Source: Pontibacter populi
Lineage (GTDB): Bacteria > Bacteroidota > Bacteroidia > Cytophagales > Hymenobacteraceae
Reading direction: 5' to 3'
Assembly: GCF_019336435.1 (NCBI RefSeq)
Contig: NZ_JAHWXQ010000001.1
Span: 62,001 to 126,000, forward strand
DNA: 64,000 nt
Below, piece by piece: positions 44,449 to 53,435 of this stretch; the first letter of the stretch is position 1, and each line of letters starts with the position of its first letter. The translations under genes and the position numbers were made by a program. A model generated the notes under the pieces. That model did no database searches and was not told where the DNA came from. It worked only from the letters and a program-made list of their open reading frames with translations.

Positions 44449-45753
44449 ATGAAAAAAGATCTGTTCCTTGTAACTGCTTTGTTGCTAAGCCTGTCGGGTG
44501 TTGCAGGGGCACAAAACCTGAAACCAATAACCCAGGAAAAAGCAACCCGTTTGGTAAAAACACTGAGTGCCGACGACATGCAGGGACGCGCTTCATTTAC
44601 GCCCGGCGGAGAAAAAGCGGCAGATTTTATAGCAGCGGAGTTCAGCAAGTCGAAACTAAAGCCGCTACCCGGCTCCAGTAGTTTTAAGCAGACGTTTAAA
44701 GTATTCAGGGTTACGCCTCATGAGGTTGACGTAAAATTGAACGGCCAGAAAGTTGCTCCAGAAAACGTGTTTGCCAATACCAACTATAAAGAGCTGGAGT
44801 GGGAAGCCAACACGGATGAACGCAGGATTATCCCTATTACAGAAAGTGAAAACGCACGCGATGCCATGATGCACATTTTCCGGATGCAGGAAGATGCAAT
44901 TGTATTGGTGCATCCGAAACATGCCGAAACATTTGCTAACTATAAGCGCTACCTGACACGTGGCGGCATAGTGCAGGAAACCGGCAAAGGAGCAAGCAAA
45001 GTGTTCATCCTCACGGACCAGGCCAGTTTACAGAACTATGATATTGAGATAGAGAATAAGATAGAAGAGCTGCAGCTCACCAACGTGGCGGGCATGATCG
45101 AAGGAAAGCGCAAAGACGAATTTGTGGTTTTCTCGGGGCACTACGACCACATTGGCACACACAAACCGATAGATGGCGATACTATAGCGAACGGTGCCGA
45201 CGACGATGCATCCGGAACAACTGCCATGATGCTGCTGGCCGATTTTTACCAGAAGCAACGCAAGCCGGAACGAACCATCCTTTTTGTAGCTTTTGCTGCT
45301 GAAGAAATCGGCGGATTTGGCTCGAGGCATTTTTCGCAGCAGTTCAACCCCGATCAGATCGTAGCTATGTTCAATATCGAAATGGTTGGCAAACCGTCTC
45401 AGTTTGGCCCGAACAGTGCTTACCTCACTGGTTTTGAGAAATCGAATTTAGGCGAACTGATGCAAAAGCGTTTACAGGGCACAGGCTATAGTATTCACCC
45501 GGACCCGTACCCGAAACAGAATCTTTTCTACCGCTCTGATAACGCAACCCTTGCTCGTTTAGGCGTTCCGGCACACACTATTTCATCGGTACAAATGGAT
45601 AAAGACGATACCTACCACACCGTAAACGATGAGTTCGAAATGCTTGACATGGCGCACCTGACCAGCATGATAAAAGGCATAGCACTTGGCTCGTACGATG
45701 TAGTGTTCGGAAAAGCAACACCTACACGAGTTGATAAAGCGCAGGTACAATAA
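44449..45753 (+). CDS. Secreted M28 family peptidase
   Basis: A 434-residue exported aminopeptidase-like enzyme. The signal peptide ends near residue 21 (SLSGVAGA then QNL). The di-zinc site is complete: H231 in SGHYDHIG, D252 in GADDDASG, E285/E286 in AAEEIGG, E311 in NIEMVGKP and H376 in VPAHTIS. The mid-region (90-220) resembles a short PA-like insertion. It is divergent from the AI-2E gene and followed by a strong terminator. Confidence 0.9.
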   Translation: MKKDLFLVTALLLSLSGVAGAQNLKPITQEKATRLVKTLSADDMQGRASFTPGGEKAADFIAAEFSKSKLKPLPGSSSFKQTFKVFRVTPHEVDVKLNGQKVAPENVFANTNYKELEWEANTDERRIIPITESENARDAMMHIFRMQEDAIVLVHPKHAETFANYKRYLTRGGIVQETGKGASKVFILTDQASLQNYDIEIENKIEELQLTNVAGMIEGKRKDEFVVFSGHYDHIGTHKPIDGDTIANGADDDASGTTAMMLLADFYQKQRKPERTILFVAFAAEEIGGFGSRHFSQQFNPDQIVAMFNIEMVGKPSQFGPNSAYLTGFEKSNLGELMQKRLQGTGYSIHPDPYPKQNLFYRSDNATLARLGVPAHTISSVQMDKDDTYHTVNDEFEMLDMAHLTSMIKGIALGSYDVVFGKATPTRVDKAQVQ

Positions 45754-45780
45754 GAACTAAGATTTAAGGGATTAAATGGA

Positions 45781-45812
45781 AAAAAGAGACGCAGCATATT
45801 GCGTCTCTTTTT
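45781..45812 (+). terminator. Terminator of the M28 peptidase gene
   Basis: A 13-bp perfect stem, AAAAAGAGACGCA with TGCGTCTCTTTTT, 6-nt loop. The GAGACGCA core recurs at 46031-46054, so it may be a repeat element used as terminator. Confidence 0.9.
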
Positions 45813-45883
45813 TGAACAGTGATTTTCAGGATAATATTTCTGCCGCAAGTTTAGCGCCAGCGTAACTTGTGGCTATACATGGC

Positions 45884-45902
45884 AGCAAGTTTTCAACTTG
45901 CT
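45884..45902. repeat. AGTT-AACT hairpin, copy 4
   Basis: AGCAAGTT-TTC-AACTTGCT, an 8-bp perfect stem with a 3-nt loop. It is the same design as the hairpins at 29.9 and 39.0 kb. Confidence 0.6.
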
Positions 45903-46030
45903 TTGCTTTGAAAAAGCAAGGTTAGCAATGTCCCCAACTATAGAACTATAGCCATTAACTATAGACTAGTAGCTTTTCTTGCAACCAACCTATACCCTTG
46001 CTTCGTGTTTTCACCAGTTCGTTTTGTAGC

Positions 46031-46054
46031 AGAGACGCAAGGTATTGCCTCTCT
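46031..46054. repeat. AGAGACGCAA hairpin
   Basis: AGAGACGCAA pairs with TTGCCTCTCT (one C-C mismatch) around GGTA. It shares its core with the terminator at 45781-45812. Confidence 0.55.
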
Positions 46055-46154
46055 ACATTCAGACAATCCTTGAATCTTAAAATCTTAGTTCTGATCACCT
46101 TCAGCACTTGGCCGTACAACCATAGTCAGCCATTTGAAAATAGCTGTTGGTGGT

Positions 46155-47588
46155 ATGGTGAAATTTTTACGCATCCTGGTACTACTCCTCTGCACATTGC
46201 CCGTCCTGGGGCAGGAACCAACTATAAACTGGGGGCCTGAAATACCGCAGCAAAACCGCAACCTGAACCAACTGCAGATCATCGGGACTGGTGTCAGCAA
46301 CTCTTTTTACACCCGCTACACCCAAAACGGCCGCATAACCCTGGAGCGCTACAACGGAAACAGCCAGCGCATCTGGGCAGTAGCCATTGCTCCCCTTGGC
46401 CCTGATGGTAACCGTGCTACCTTCGAAGACCTGTTACTGCTTAACCACCAGGTATACCTGCTCTCATCCGTTGAAGAGAAGTACAAGAAGAATGTCTACA
46501 TCCAGCAGATTGACCTTAACGGGAATTACATGCCGGAAATACATCTGCTGGTTACAACCACTCCGGATGCGAAGCTATATACCAAAACAATGGACAGTAG
46601 GCTCATACTTATTTTGCAGCAACAGGCCGAGCCACAGCAAACTATAGTTTCCTCTTACCAGGGCTCTTTTAACCCGCGCTGGCAGGAGGCTATTCCTGTA
46701 AAAGGTGAGATCAGGGAGATAGAGGTGACGGATGTCGGCACGGCCTACATACTTACCCAGCTACCCGCCACCAACTCTCCCGAAGCTGCATTTTACCTGT
46801 ACCGTTTTGAAGGGCGTAACGGCAAAAGTGACATGCAGGCAATTGGTAGCACCGCACAACGCCCGCTGCAGGCAAAACTCGGCATCCTGAAAAACGATGT
46901 TATAGTTGCGGGCATCACGGCTCCGGCGCCTTTTGTGGCCAGCCTGAATCCCGAGCTAGTCGGCACGTTCTTCTACCGCATTTCCAGGGGCCATTTCCGG
47001 AGATCAGCACTCAACTATACGCTTATTGACAGTACCTTCCTGCATAACTATAAAGCCAATAAACCTGACCTAGACCATAGCCAGCGCCTTCGTTATCTGC
47101 AACTGCAACAACTGCTCCCACTTACAGGTAACCGCACCGCCCTCCTGGGCGAAGTTTATACTTCCGAGGCCAGGCAGTTCCATACCGATGATATCCTTAT
47201 CACGATATTTGCGGAAAACGGGACGCCCCTGTTTACCACTAGCGTAAACAAGCACCAGGCCGGCCCCGCCACACAGGTACGACTTGGCTCTTACATTGCC
47301 ACCACTGAAGGAGATACTATAAAACTGATCTACCTGGATTTTGAGTACAATTATAACGAGCAGGGCGAGATCGAAACGGCTAGCCCGAGCGCTGTGCTGA
47401 AAACGCCTGTACTTGTAACTATAACACCGGACGGAAAGCAGAAAGTAAGACCACTCCGCAACTCGCAAACCGGCCGGCACCAGGACTTTTACCTAGTCCC
47501 TGTGGCAGCTTACAAACTTGACCGGCAGGAGTTTATAGTGCTGGGCTCCGGCAAGGACTACTATAAATTTGGAAGATTAAAATTCTAA
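46155..47588 (+). CDS. Unrecognised exported protein, 477 residues
   Basis: The signal peptide is MVKFLRILVLLLCTLPVLG, then QEPT. I chose this Met because it begins the signal directly. An upstream in-frame ATG at 46134 adds seven residues. The mature protein is beta-rich, with evenly spaced strands (for example RITLERYNGNSQRIWAVAIA and YLLSSVEEKYKKNVYIQQID) that suggest a beta-propeller. No catalytic motif is visible and the family is not recognised. The stop codon is part of an AACTATA motif. Confidence 0.72.
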   Translation: MVKFLRILVLLLCTLPVLGQEPTINWGPEIPQQNRNLNQLQIIGTGVSNSFYTRYTQNGRITLERYNGNSQRIWAVAIAPLGPDGNRATFEDLLLLNHQVYLLSSVEEKYKKNVYIQQIDLNGNYMPEIHLLVTTTPDAKLYTKTMDSRLILILQQQAEPQQTIVSSYQGSFNPRWQEAIPVKGEIREIEVTDVGTAYILTQLPATNSPEAAFYLYRFEGRNGKSDMQAIGSTAQRPLQAKLGILKNDVIVAGITAPAPFVASLNPELVGTFFYRISRGHFRRSALNYTLIDSTFLHNYKANKPDLDHSQRLRYLQLQQLLPLTGNRTALLGEVYTSEARQFHTDDILITIFAENGTPLFTTSVNKHQAGPATQVRLGSYIATTEGDTIKLIYLDFEYNYNEQGEIETASPSAVLKTPVLVTITPDGKQKVRPLRNSQTGRHQDFYLVPVAAYKLDRQEFIVLGSGKDYYKFGRLKF

Positions 47589-47775
47589 CTATATCATCCT
47601 GCTTTGTACAGTTTTAGGCGCTTTGCAGTAAACTTTACCGCACAGGTTGCAAAGGTTCACGCCATGTTCGCCAGGAACTGCATCAGCAAATCATATCAAA
47701 TCCGGAAAATCTCTTTAATCACTGGTCAGAATTATTAACTTTGGTAAACAACTAATCAACCAATTTCACCTTACC

Positions 47776-50700
47776 ATGAATAAACGTACTTATCTGAGTA
47801 TGTTCCTGGCAGCGGCGCTGGCCCTACCTTGCAGCACCGTAGTAGCCCAGGAAAAAAAGGATGACAAAAAATGGACTGTGGATGCTGCCCACAGCACTGA
47901 AAAAGAAATTTCCGTAACCACTGACGAGGGTACCTGGATGAGCCTGGACGTAAGCCCGGATGGCAAGGAGATCGTGTTCGACATGCTCGGAGACATCTAC
48001 GTTATGCCGATTTCGGGTGGCAAGGCAAAATTGCTGCGCACGGGTCGCGCTTATGAAGTGCAGCCACGTTTCAGCCCCGATGGTAAATTTATTTCCTTTA
48101 CTTCGGATGCAGGCGGCGGCGACAACATCTGGATCATGAAACGTGATGGTTCTGATGCCAAACAGATCACCAAAGAAAATTTCAGACTACTCAACAATGC
48201 TGTCTGGACACCGGATGGCCAGTACATTGTAGCCCGTAAGCACTTTACCAACACCCGTTCACTGGGTGCCGGCGAAATGTGGATGTACCACCGCACAGGT
48301 GGAGCCGGTATACAACTGACCAAACGCAAAAACGACCAGCAGGATGCTGGTGAGCCATTTGTATCACCAGACGGTAAGTATGTATACTACTCCGAAGACA
48401 TGAGCGGCGGCTCTAACTTCGAGTACAACAAAGACCCGAACGGTCAGATCTATGTTATCCGCAGAGTAGACCGTAACACAGGCGAGATTGAAAATATAGT
48501 TACCGGTAACGGTGGTTCTGTACGCCCGACTATCTCCCGCGATGGCAAACACATTGCTTTCGTGCGCCGTGTACGTACCAAATCGGTGTTGTTTGTGCAG
48601 GACCTGAAAACCGGCGAGCAATGGCCGCTAACCGATAACCTGAGCAAAGACCAGCAGGAAGCATGGGCTATCTTCGGCGTATATCCGTCTTTCTCCTGGA
48701 CTCCTGATAACAAGAGCATTGTTTACTGGGCAAACGGTAAGATCAATAAGATAGATGTAGCCAACCAGAAGGTAACCAACATTCCTTTTGAAGCTACGGC
48801 CACTCATTACATTGCCGATGCTGTTCGTCACGACTTCAGTAAGAATGGTGGTGTATCGCCGAAAGAGTTTGCAGCAAAAGCGATCCGCCATGCCGTAACC
48901 TCTCCGGATGGTAAAGTACTGGTGTTTAACGCTGCCGGCCATATCTACAAAAAAGAACTGCCGAACGGCAAGCCGGAGCGCATTACCAAAGGAACTGATT
49001 TCGAATTCTATCCTGCTTTCTCGCCAGACGGAAAGTATATCGTTTACTCTACCTGGAACGACGATAACTATAGTACCCTGATGAAACTGGATATCCGCAA
49101 GAAAAATGCGAAACCAACTAAGCTTTCATCTGAGAAAGGTTTTTACACCAACGCTTCGTTCTCGCCAAACGGTAAATTTATAGTTTACAACAAGGAAGGC
49201 GGTAATAACCACATGGGCTACGCGTACGGCAACGAGCGTGGCATTTATTACATGGAAGCTGATGGTGACAAGCCAACTTTCGTACAGAAAAATGGATCCT
49301 CGCCACAATTCAATGCTACTTCTGATCGCATCTTCTTTACAGGTTATGCCGGTGATAAAGCCGCTTTCAAGAGTGTAAACCTGCAGGGCAAAGAAGAGCA
49401 GACTCATTACACCTCCAAGTATACCGACCAGTTCTACCCAAGCCCGGACAACAAATGGATTGCGTTTGTAGAGCTATTTAATGGTTATGTGGCTCCTTTC
49501 ACTACAAACGGCTCCGGTCTGGACCTGAGTGCTGAAACCAAAGCTGTTCCGGTGGCCCGTTTCACCCGTGATGCCGGTACCAGCATCCATTGGTCTGGCG
49601 ACAGTAAGAAAGTGAACTGGGTGTTGGGCGATGAATATTTCTCGAACGACATCAAGAACCGCTTTGCCTTTGTAGAAGGTGCCCCTGAAAAACTGCCTGC
49701 TATTGATACAACCGGAACAAAGATCGGCCTGGTGCTGAAAACGGATACCCCGGAAGGTAAAGTAGCTTTCACGAACGCGCGCATCATTACCATGAAAGGC
49801 GACGAAGTGATTGAAGGCGGAACTATAGTTGTAGAGGGCAACCGTATAGTTGCTGTCGGCAAAAACGTAACTGTTCCGAAAGATGCTAAAGTGATTGATG
49901 CTGCCGGCAAAACCATTATGCCTGGTTTTGTTGATGTGCACGCGCACCTTGGTACATTCCGCGAAGGCATGAGCCCGCAGAAGCAATGGTCTTACTATAC
50001 CAACCTGGCTTACGGCGTAACAACTACCCACGACCCGTCATCTACTACCGAAATGGTGTTTAGCCAGTCGGAAGCCGTGAAGAGTGGTGCGATGATCGGC
50101 CCACGTATTTTCTCTACAGGAACTATACTTTACGGTGCCGATGGTAACTTTAAAGCTGTTGTAAACAACCTGGATGATGCCCGTTCGCACCTGCGTCGCC
50201 TGAAAGCAGTTGGTGGTTTCTCGGTGAAAAGCTATAACCAGCCCCGCCGTGAGCAGCGCCAGCAGATAATACAGGCTGCCCGCGAACTGGACATGACTGT
50301 GGTACCGGAAGGTGGCTCAACCTTCTTCCATAACATGAGCATGATTCTGGATGGCCATACCGGCATTGAGCACAACATTCCGGTTGCGCCGCTTTACAAA
50401 GACGTAGTGGAAGTATGGAAAGCTTCACAGACAGGGTACACTCCTACCCTGATCGTAAACTATGCCGGTAACTCCGGTGAGTTTTACTGGTATCAGAAAA
50501 CCAATGCCTGGGACAAAGAGCGTCTGCTGAAATTCACACCGCGTTCTGTGATCGATGGTCGCTCGCGCCGTGTTACATTGGTGCCTGACGAAGAATATAA
50601 AAACGGTCATATCCTGACTTCAGAATCAGCTAAAACACTTACAGATGCTGGCGTGAAAGTGAACCTTGGCGCGCATGGTCAGTTACAAGGCTTAGGTGCG

Positions 50701-51075
50701 CACTGGGAACTATGGATGCTGCAGCAAGGCGGCATGACCAACCTGGAAGCGCTTCGTGCAGCAACCCTTAATGGTGCGGAGTACCTGGGCATGGGCAAAG
50801 ACATTGGCTCTCTGGAAACCGGCAAACTGGCTGACCTTATCGTGCTGGACGCAAACCCACTGGAGAATATTCAGAACTCTGAACAGGTAAAATATACAAT
50901 GGTAAATGGTCGTCTGTACGATGCCTCAACTATGGCTGAGACCGGTAACTATAACAAGCAGCCAGGCAAGTTCTGGTGGGAAAACAGCCGCACCGCCACC
51001 GCATTCGACTGGCACGAAGGCACTAACACCCGCCTGGAAGGTATCGCTGGTGAGCATTGCACTTGTAGACATTAA
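47776..51075 (+). CDS. Exported amidohydrolase with N-terminal TolB-like beta-propeller
   Basis: A 1099-residue protein. Signal peptide at about 1-24 (PCSTVVA then QEKK). Residues 45-650 carry many PD40/WD40-like repeats with the SPDGK(Y/F)I signature, forming one or more beta-propellers. The C-terminal part (about 675-1080) is an amidohydrolase with the metal motif H722-A-H724 in GFVDVHAHLG, the substrate region around EHNIPVAPLY, and SLETGKLADLIVLDANP. Such fusions are common in Bacteroidota and are thought to act on peptides or peptide-like substrates outside the cytoplasm. The last residues (GEHCTCRH) add two cysteines. Confidence 0.92.
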   Translation: MNKRTYLSMFLAAALALPCSTVVAQEKKDDKKWTVDAAHSTEKEISVTTDEGTWMSLDVSPDGKEIVFDMLGDIYVMPISGGKAKLLRTGRAYEVQPRFSPDGKFISFTSDAGGGDNIWIMKRDGSDAKQITKENFRLLNNAVWTPDGQYIVARKHFTNTRSLGAGEMWMYHRTGGAGIQLTKRKNDQQDAGEPFVSPDGKYVYYSEDMSGGSNFEYNKDPNGQIYVIRRVDRNTGEIENIVTGNGGSVRPTISRDGKHIAFVRRVRTKSVLFVQDLKTGEQWPLTDNLSKDQQEAWAIFGVYPSFSWTPDNKSIVYWANGKINKIDVANQKVTNIPFEATATHYIADAVRHDFSKNGGVSPKEFAAKAIRHAVTSPDGKVLVFNAAGHIYKKELPNGKPERITKGTDFEFYPAFSPDGKYIVYSTWNDDNYSTLMKLDIRKKNAKPTKLSSEKGFYTNASFSPNGKFIVYNKEGGNNHMGYAYGNERGIYYMEADGDKPTFVQKNGSSPQFNATSDRIFFTGYAGDKAAFKSVNLQGKEEQTHYTSKYTDQFYPSPDNKWIAFVELFNGYVAPFTTNGSGLDLSAETKAVPVARFTRDAGTSIHWSGDSKKVNWVLGDEYFSNDIKNRFAFVEGAPEKLPAIDTTGTKIGLVLKTDTPEGKVAFTNARIITMKGDEVIEGGTIVVEGNRIVAVGKNVTVPKDAKVIDAAGKTIMPGFVDVHAHLGTFREGMSPQKQWSYYTNLAYGVTTTHDPSSTTEMVFSQSEAVKSGAMIGPRIFSTGTILYGADGNFKAVVNNLDDARSHLRRLKAVGGFSVKSYNQPRREQRQQIIQAARELDMTVVPEGGSTFFHNMSMILDGHTGIEHNIPVAPLYKDVVEVWKASQTGYTPTLIVNYAGNSGEFYWYQKTNAWDKERLLKFTPRSVIDGRSRRVTLVPDEEYKNGHILTSESAKTLTDAGVKVNLGAHGQLQGLGAHWELWMLQQGGMTNLEALRAATLNGAEYLGMGKDIGSLETGKLADLIVLDANPLENIQNSEQVKYTMVNGRLYDASTMAETGNYNKQPGKFWWENSRTATAFDWHEGTNTRLEGIAGEHCTCRH

Positions 51076-51098
51076 GAGTTAATAAGTACAAATTATAT

Positions 51099-51130
51099 AA
51101 AAGCGGCTGCTCCACTGGGCAGCCGCTTTT
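51099..51130 (+). terminator. Terminator of the amidohydrolase gene
   Basis: A 12-bp perfect stem, AAAAGCGGCTGC with GCAGCCGCTTTT, 8-nt loop and a T-run, 24 bp after the stop. Confidence 0.92.
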
Positions 51131-51202
51131 TGTTTTATAGATGGCGTATGGCGCGAGCGTCTGAGAATATGAAAGTTTTAGGTTAGATTACCGAACAACA
51201 GA

Positions 51203-51233
51203 CTGTCCCCTTGAGGGGACTACAGGGGTGTAA
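51203..51233 (+). repeat. Left inverted repeat of the DUF559 element
   Basis: Starts CTGTCCCCTTGAGGGGACT and ends CAGGGGTGTAA. It contains its own small palindrome CCCCTTGAGGGG. Confidence 0.85.
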
Positions 51234-51257
51234 CCGTGCACATTAAATAAAATCTAC

Positions 51258-51632
51258 TTAAGGCGATTGATTCTCTCTAATCCAGTTCTTCAATGTCCTC
51301 AAAACATTACTAATATTCCTTTTTACTTCCATATCATCAAACCTAACAAACTGCACACCATACTGCTCTAATTCACTCTGGCGCTTTACATCATATTTAT
51401 AGTTTTTATCATGGCTATCTCCATCAATCTCAATAGCTAACTGCAGCTCATGTGAATAGAAATCAACTATAAAATCCAGCATGGGCACTTGGCGGTGGAA
51501 TTGATAACCGAATAGCTTTCTCTCTTTTATTTCCTGCCACAGTAAAATTTCGGATAATGAACTGTTCCTTCTTAATTCGCGCGCTTTTGCCTTTAGATCT
51601 TCTCTGTATGGTATGATTCTGTTTTTGGTCAA
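51258..51632 (-). CDS. DUF559 endonuclease (Vsr-like, PD-(D/E)xK)
   Basis: A 124-residue protein. The nuclease core shows D57 in LDFIVDFYS and E68-x-D70 in LAIEIDGDSH (H74), then a conserved FVRFDD strand. The N-terminal SSLSEILLWQEIKERKLFGY is typical of the family. Relatives share the Vsr mismatch-endonuclease fold. The role of DUF559 proteins is not established. The gene is alone between perfect inverted repeats, which suggests it may promote their spread. It is intact and of family length. No methyltransferase is nearby. Confidence 0.88.
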   Translation of the reverse strand: MTKNRIIPYREDLKAKARELRRNSSLSEILLWQEIKERKLFGYQFHRQVPMLDFIVDFYSHELQLAIEIDGDSHDKNYKYDVKRQSELEQYGVQFVRFDDMEVKRNISNVLRTLKNWIRENQSP

Positions 51633-51682
51633 AGTCAGCTTATTTTCGAATTGAGAAATACTTTGGATAAAGTTGGGAACGA

Positions 51683-51713
51683 TTACACCCCTGTAGTCCC
51701 CTCAAGGGGACAG
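51683..51713 (-). repeat. Right inverted repeat of the DUF559 element
   Basis: An exact reverse complement of the left repeat, ending CCCCTCAAGGGGACAG. Confidence 0.85.
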
Positions 51714-51771
51714 TCGGCTAATTGTTTACGTTCTGTTCTCGCTTTTATATGTCGTATACTTCTCTTAACAA

Positions 51772-52155
51772 TTAGTTATTTAAAGCTTCTATTCTGTGAA
51801 TTTCTATCTCCAGTTCTCTCTTATTCTCCTGATTATATTCATAAACCAAAGCATCCTTCAATAGTCTTAACGCTCTGATATCAGTGCTTGGTTTTCTTTT
51901 AAGAATTTCTACTCCTTGCTTAACAAGAGGCTTATGGAAATCCGAAGCATAAGTTTCAGTAGCTTTGTTATATCCTAACTCGTAACCGAACTGATGAATT
52001 CTTACAAAAAGTTCTAAAGCTTCTTCAGAAAAAGGCTTGTTGTCTTCCAGATAGTCTAAACCTAGCTTTATGAGTCCAAATTTTGTTTCTAATCTAGACA
52101 ATTCACATGAAACTGAAACATCATCAATCAGTGACAACAGACTTTTAACATTCAT
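51772..52155 (-). CDS. Unrecognised 127-residue protein next to the DUF559 element
   Basis: A soluble, largely helical protein beginning MNVKSLLSLIDDVSVSCELS. It carries leucine-rich helices throughout and ends with EIHRIEALNN. No signal peptide, membrane helix or known family. Its sequence is visibly more AT-rich than neighbouring genes, suggesting acquisition from elsewhere. It lies 58 bp from the right inverted repeat, on the same strand as the DUF559 gene. Confidence 0.62.
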   Translation of the reverse strand: MNVKSLLSLIDDVSVSCELSRLETKFGLIKLGLDYLEDNKPFSEEALELFVRIHQFGYELGYNKATETYASDFHKPLVKQGVEILKRKPSTDIRALRLLKDALVYEYNQENKRELEIEIHRIEALNN

Positions 52156-52212
52156 TTAATAAGGCTTCAAGTATCATAGGAATCTTCTAAACAATCAACT
52201 ACCAACAATTGA

Positions 52213-53388
52213 TTACTTCACTGCAGCTAGCACCCGCTTGATCATCTCATTTGGGTTACCATTATGCCAGCGCCAAACTATTACGATGTTATGCTCCGGG
52301 TCTACCCAAACGGTATTCTGGCCAGCACCTAAAGCTGCGTAGCTGGTGGTGGGAGCATCGGGCCAGGCTTTGCCTTCGGTATTGAGCCACCACAAATAAC
52401 CATAGTCCGGGCCAACGATGCCACGGGATGTCGTTGCTTCTTTCACCCATTTTTCAGATACCAGCTGCTTGTCTTTCCAGCGGCCGTTGCGCAGGAACAG
52501 GTAACCAAATCGGGCTTCGTCACGAGCACTGATCCAGAGTCCGCCGCCCCAACGCGTACCACCACTTACCGATGGCATCTGCTTGCCATTTATATCAGCT
52601 ACAGAATTACGGTAAGGCACCCACTTCCAGGTTTCGGAAGCATCGATCGGGTCCATTATCTCATCTTCCAGCACTTCCGGCAAAGGCTTCTCCCACAAGC
52701 GCAGCAACGAAAGCGCGAAACGATTAATACGTACATCGTTGTATTCGTAAAAGCTGCCTGGTTCCTGTAGTTCACGCGGTTTGCGCTCTCCCTTACCAAA
52801 AGCTTCTTTGCCAACAAAATCATGTTTCTTACCCCATAGTTCACCTTCCCATTCGCTGGTCTGGCGGGCGTGGTACTCCCAGGTTACTTTCCTATTTTGT
52901 TCCGAATCATATCCTCCATCCTTCACATACTTTGCTACCGGGTCATTTATAGTTTGGATCATCCCGCGGTCTATAGTTAAACCAAGTATAGTTGAGAGAA
53001 AGCTTTTGGCCACACTATAAGTCGGGTCTGCGGCTTTGGTGTCGCCCCACTCTGCTACAATGTAGCCATCTTTCAAGATGATGCCATTGGTGTTAGCTCT
53101 GGTACCCGGCAATGGCCCTAACGGTTCCCCAAATATCTCTTTCTGTGTAGAGAAGTCTTTCTGTATCTGGGTTGTTTCCTGTGTTTCTGCCCATGCCACT
53201 GCCTGCTGTAGTAGTGCAGCATCCATACCTATTTGTTCGGGTTTCCTGGTTTCCCAGTTATCGCCTTTACCAGGGTAGTATACTTTTTGGCTTGTTGCAG
53301 TAGTGGCTATAGTTTGCTGGCTTTGCTTATCAGTGCATGCAAACAAAGCAAGTATAACGAGCAGGTACAGGTGGTTTCTGAATTTCAT
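52213..53388 (-). CDS. Serine hydrolase (beta-lactamase class C-like) lipoprotein
   Basis: A 391-residue protein with a lipobox at C18 (ALFAC). The catalytic SxxK is S125-V-A-K128 in TYSVAKSF. A YxN-like YEYND follows at about residue 215. The C-terminal region has GAGQNTVWVDPEHNIVIV in the position of the KTG-like strand. This is the esterase, EstB or D-aminopeptidase-like branch of penicillin-recognising enzymes rather than a proven beta-lactamase. It acts in the periplasm, anchored to a membrane. Confidence 0.88.
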   Translation of the reverse strand: MKFRNHLYLLVILALFACTDKQSQQTIATTATSQKVYYPGKGDNWETRKPEQIGMDAALLQQAVAWAETQETTQIQKDFSTQKEIFGEPLGPLPGTRANTNGIILKDGYIVAEWGDTKAADPTYSVAKSFLSTILGLTIDRGMIQTINDPVAKYVKDGGYDSEQNRKVTWEYHARQTSEWEGELWGKKHDFVGKEAFGKGERKPRELQEPGSFYEYNDVRINRFALSLLRLWEKPLPEVLEDEIMDPIDASETWKWVPYRNSVADINGKQMPSVSGGTRWGGGLWISARDEARFGYLFLRNGRWKDKQLVSEKWVKEATTSRGIVGPDYGYLWWLNTEGKAWPDAPTTSYAALGAGQNTVWVDPEHNIVIVWRWHNGNPNEMIKRVLAAVK

Positions 53389-53435
53389 GATGCGGGTGAA
53401 TTAATTCTCTAAAATACGTACTGCCGCAACAAAAC

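Larger units (their letters stand above)
45754..46154. other. Gene-free stretch with hairpins and AACTATA motifs
   Basis: It contains the terminator, an AGTT-AACT hairpin (45884-45902) with a nearby GCGCCAGCG word (45854-45862), three clustered AACTATAG motifs around 45940-45965 and a second GAGACGCAA hairpin. No other gene. Confidence 0.65.
51203..51713. mobile_element. Putative mobile element: DUF559 endonuclease gene between 31-bp inverted repeats
   Basis: The left end (51203-51233) begins CTGTCCCCTTGAGGGGACT. The right end (51683-51713) is its exact reverse complement over 31 bp. The only gene inside is the DUF559 endonuclease, with 24 bp and 50 bp to the repeats. The inverted repeat is the same sequence as module iv of the composite repeats at 55.8 and 59.2 kb. 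No target-site duplication is recognisable. The mobile nature is inference. Confidence 0.55.

Noticed and set aside
51190..51730. Target-site duplication around the DUF559 element
   Set aside because: Bases just outside the 31-bp inverted repeats do not match as a direct repeat, so classical transposition cannot be shown.
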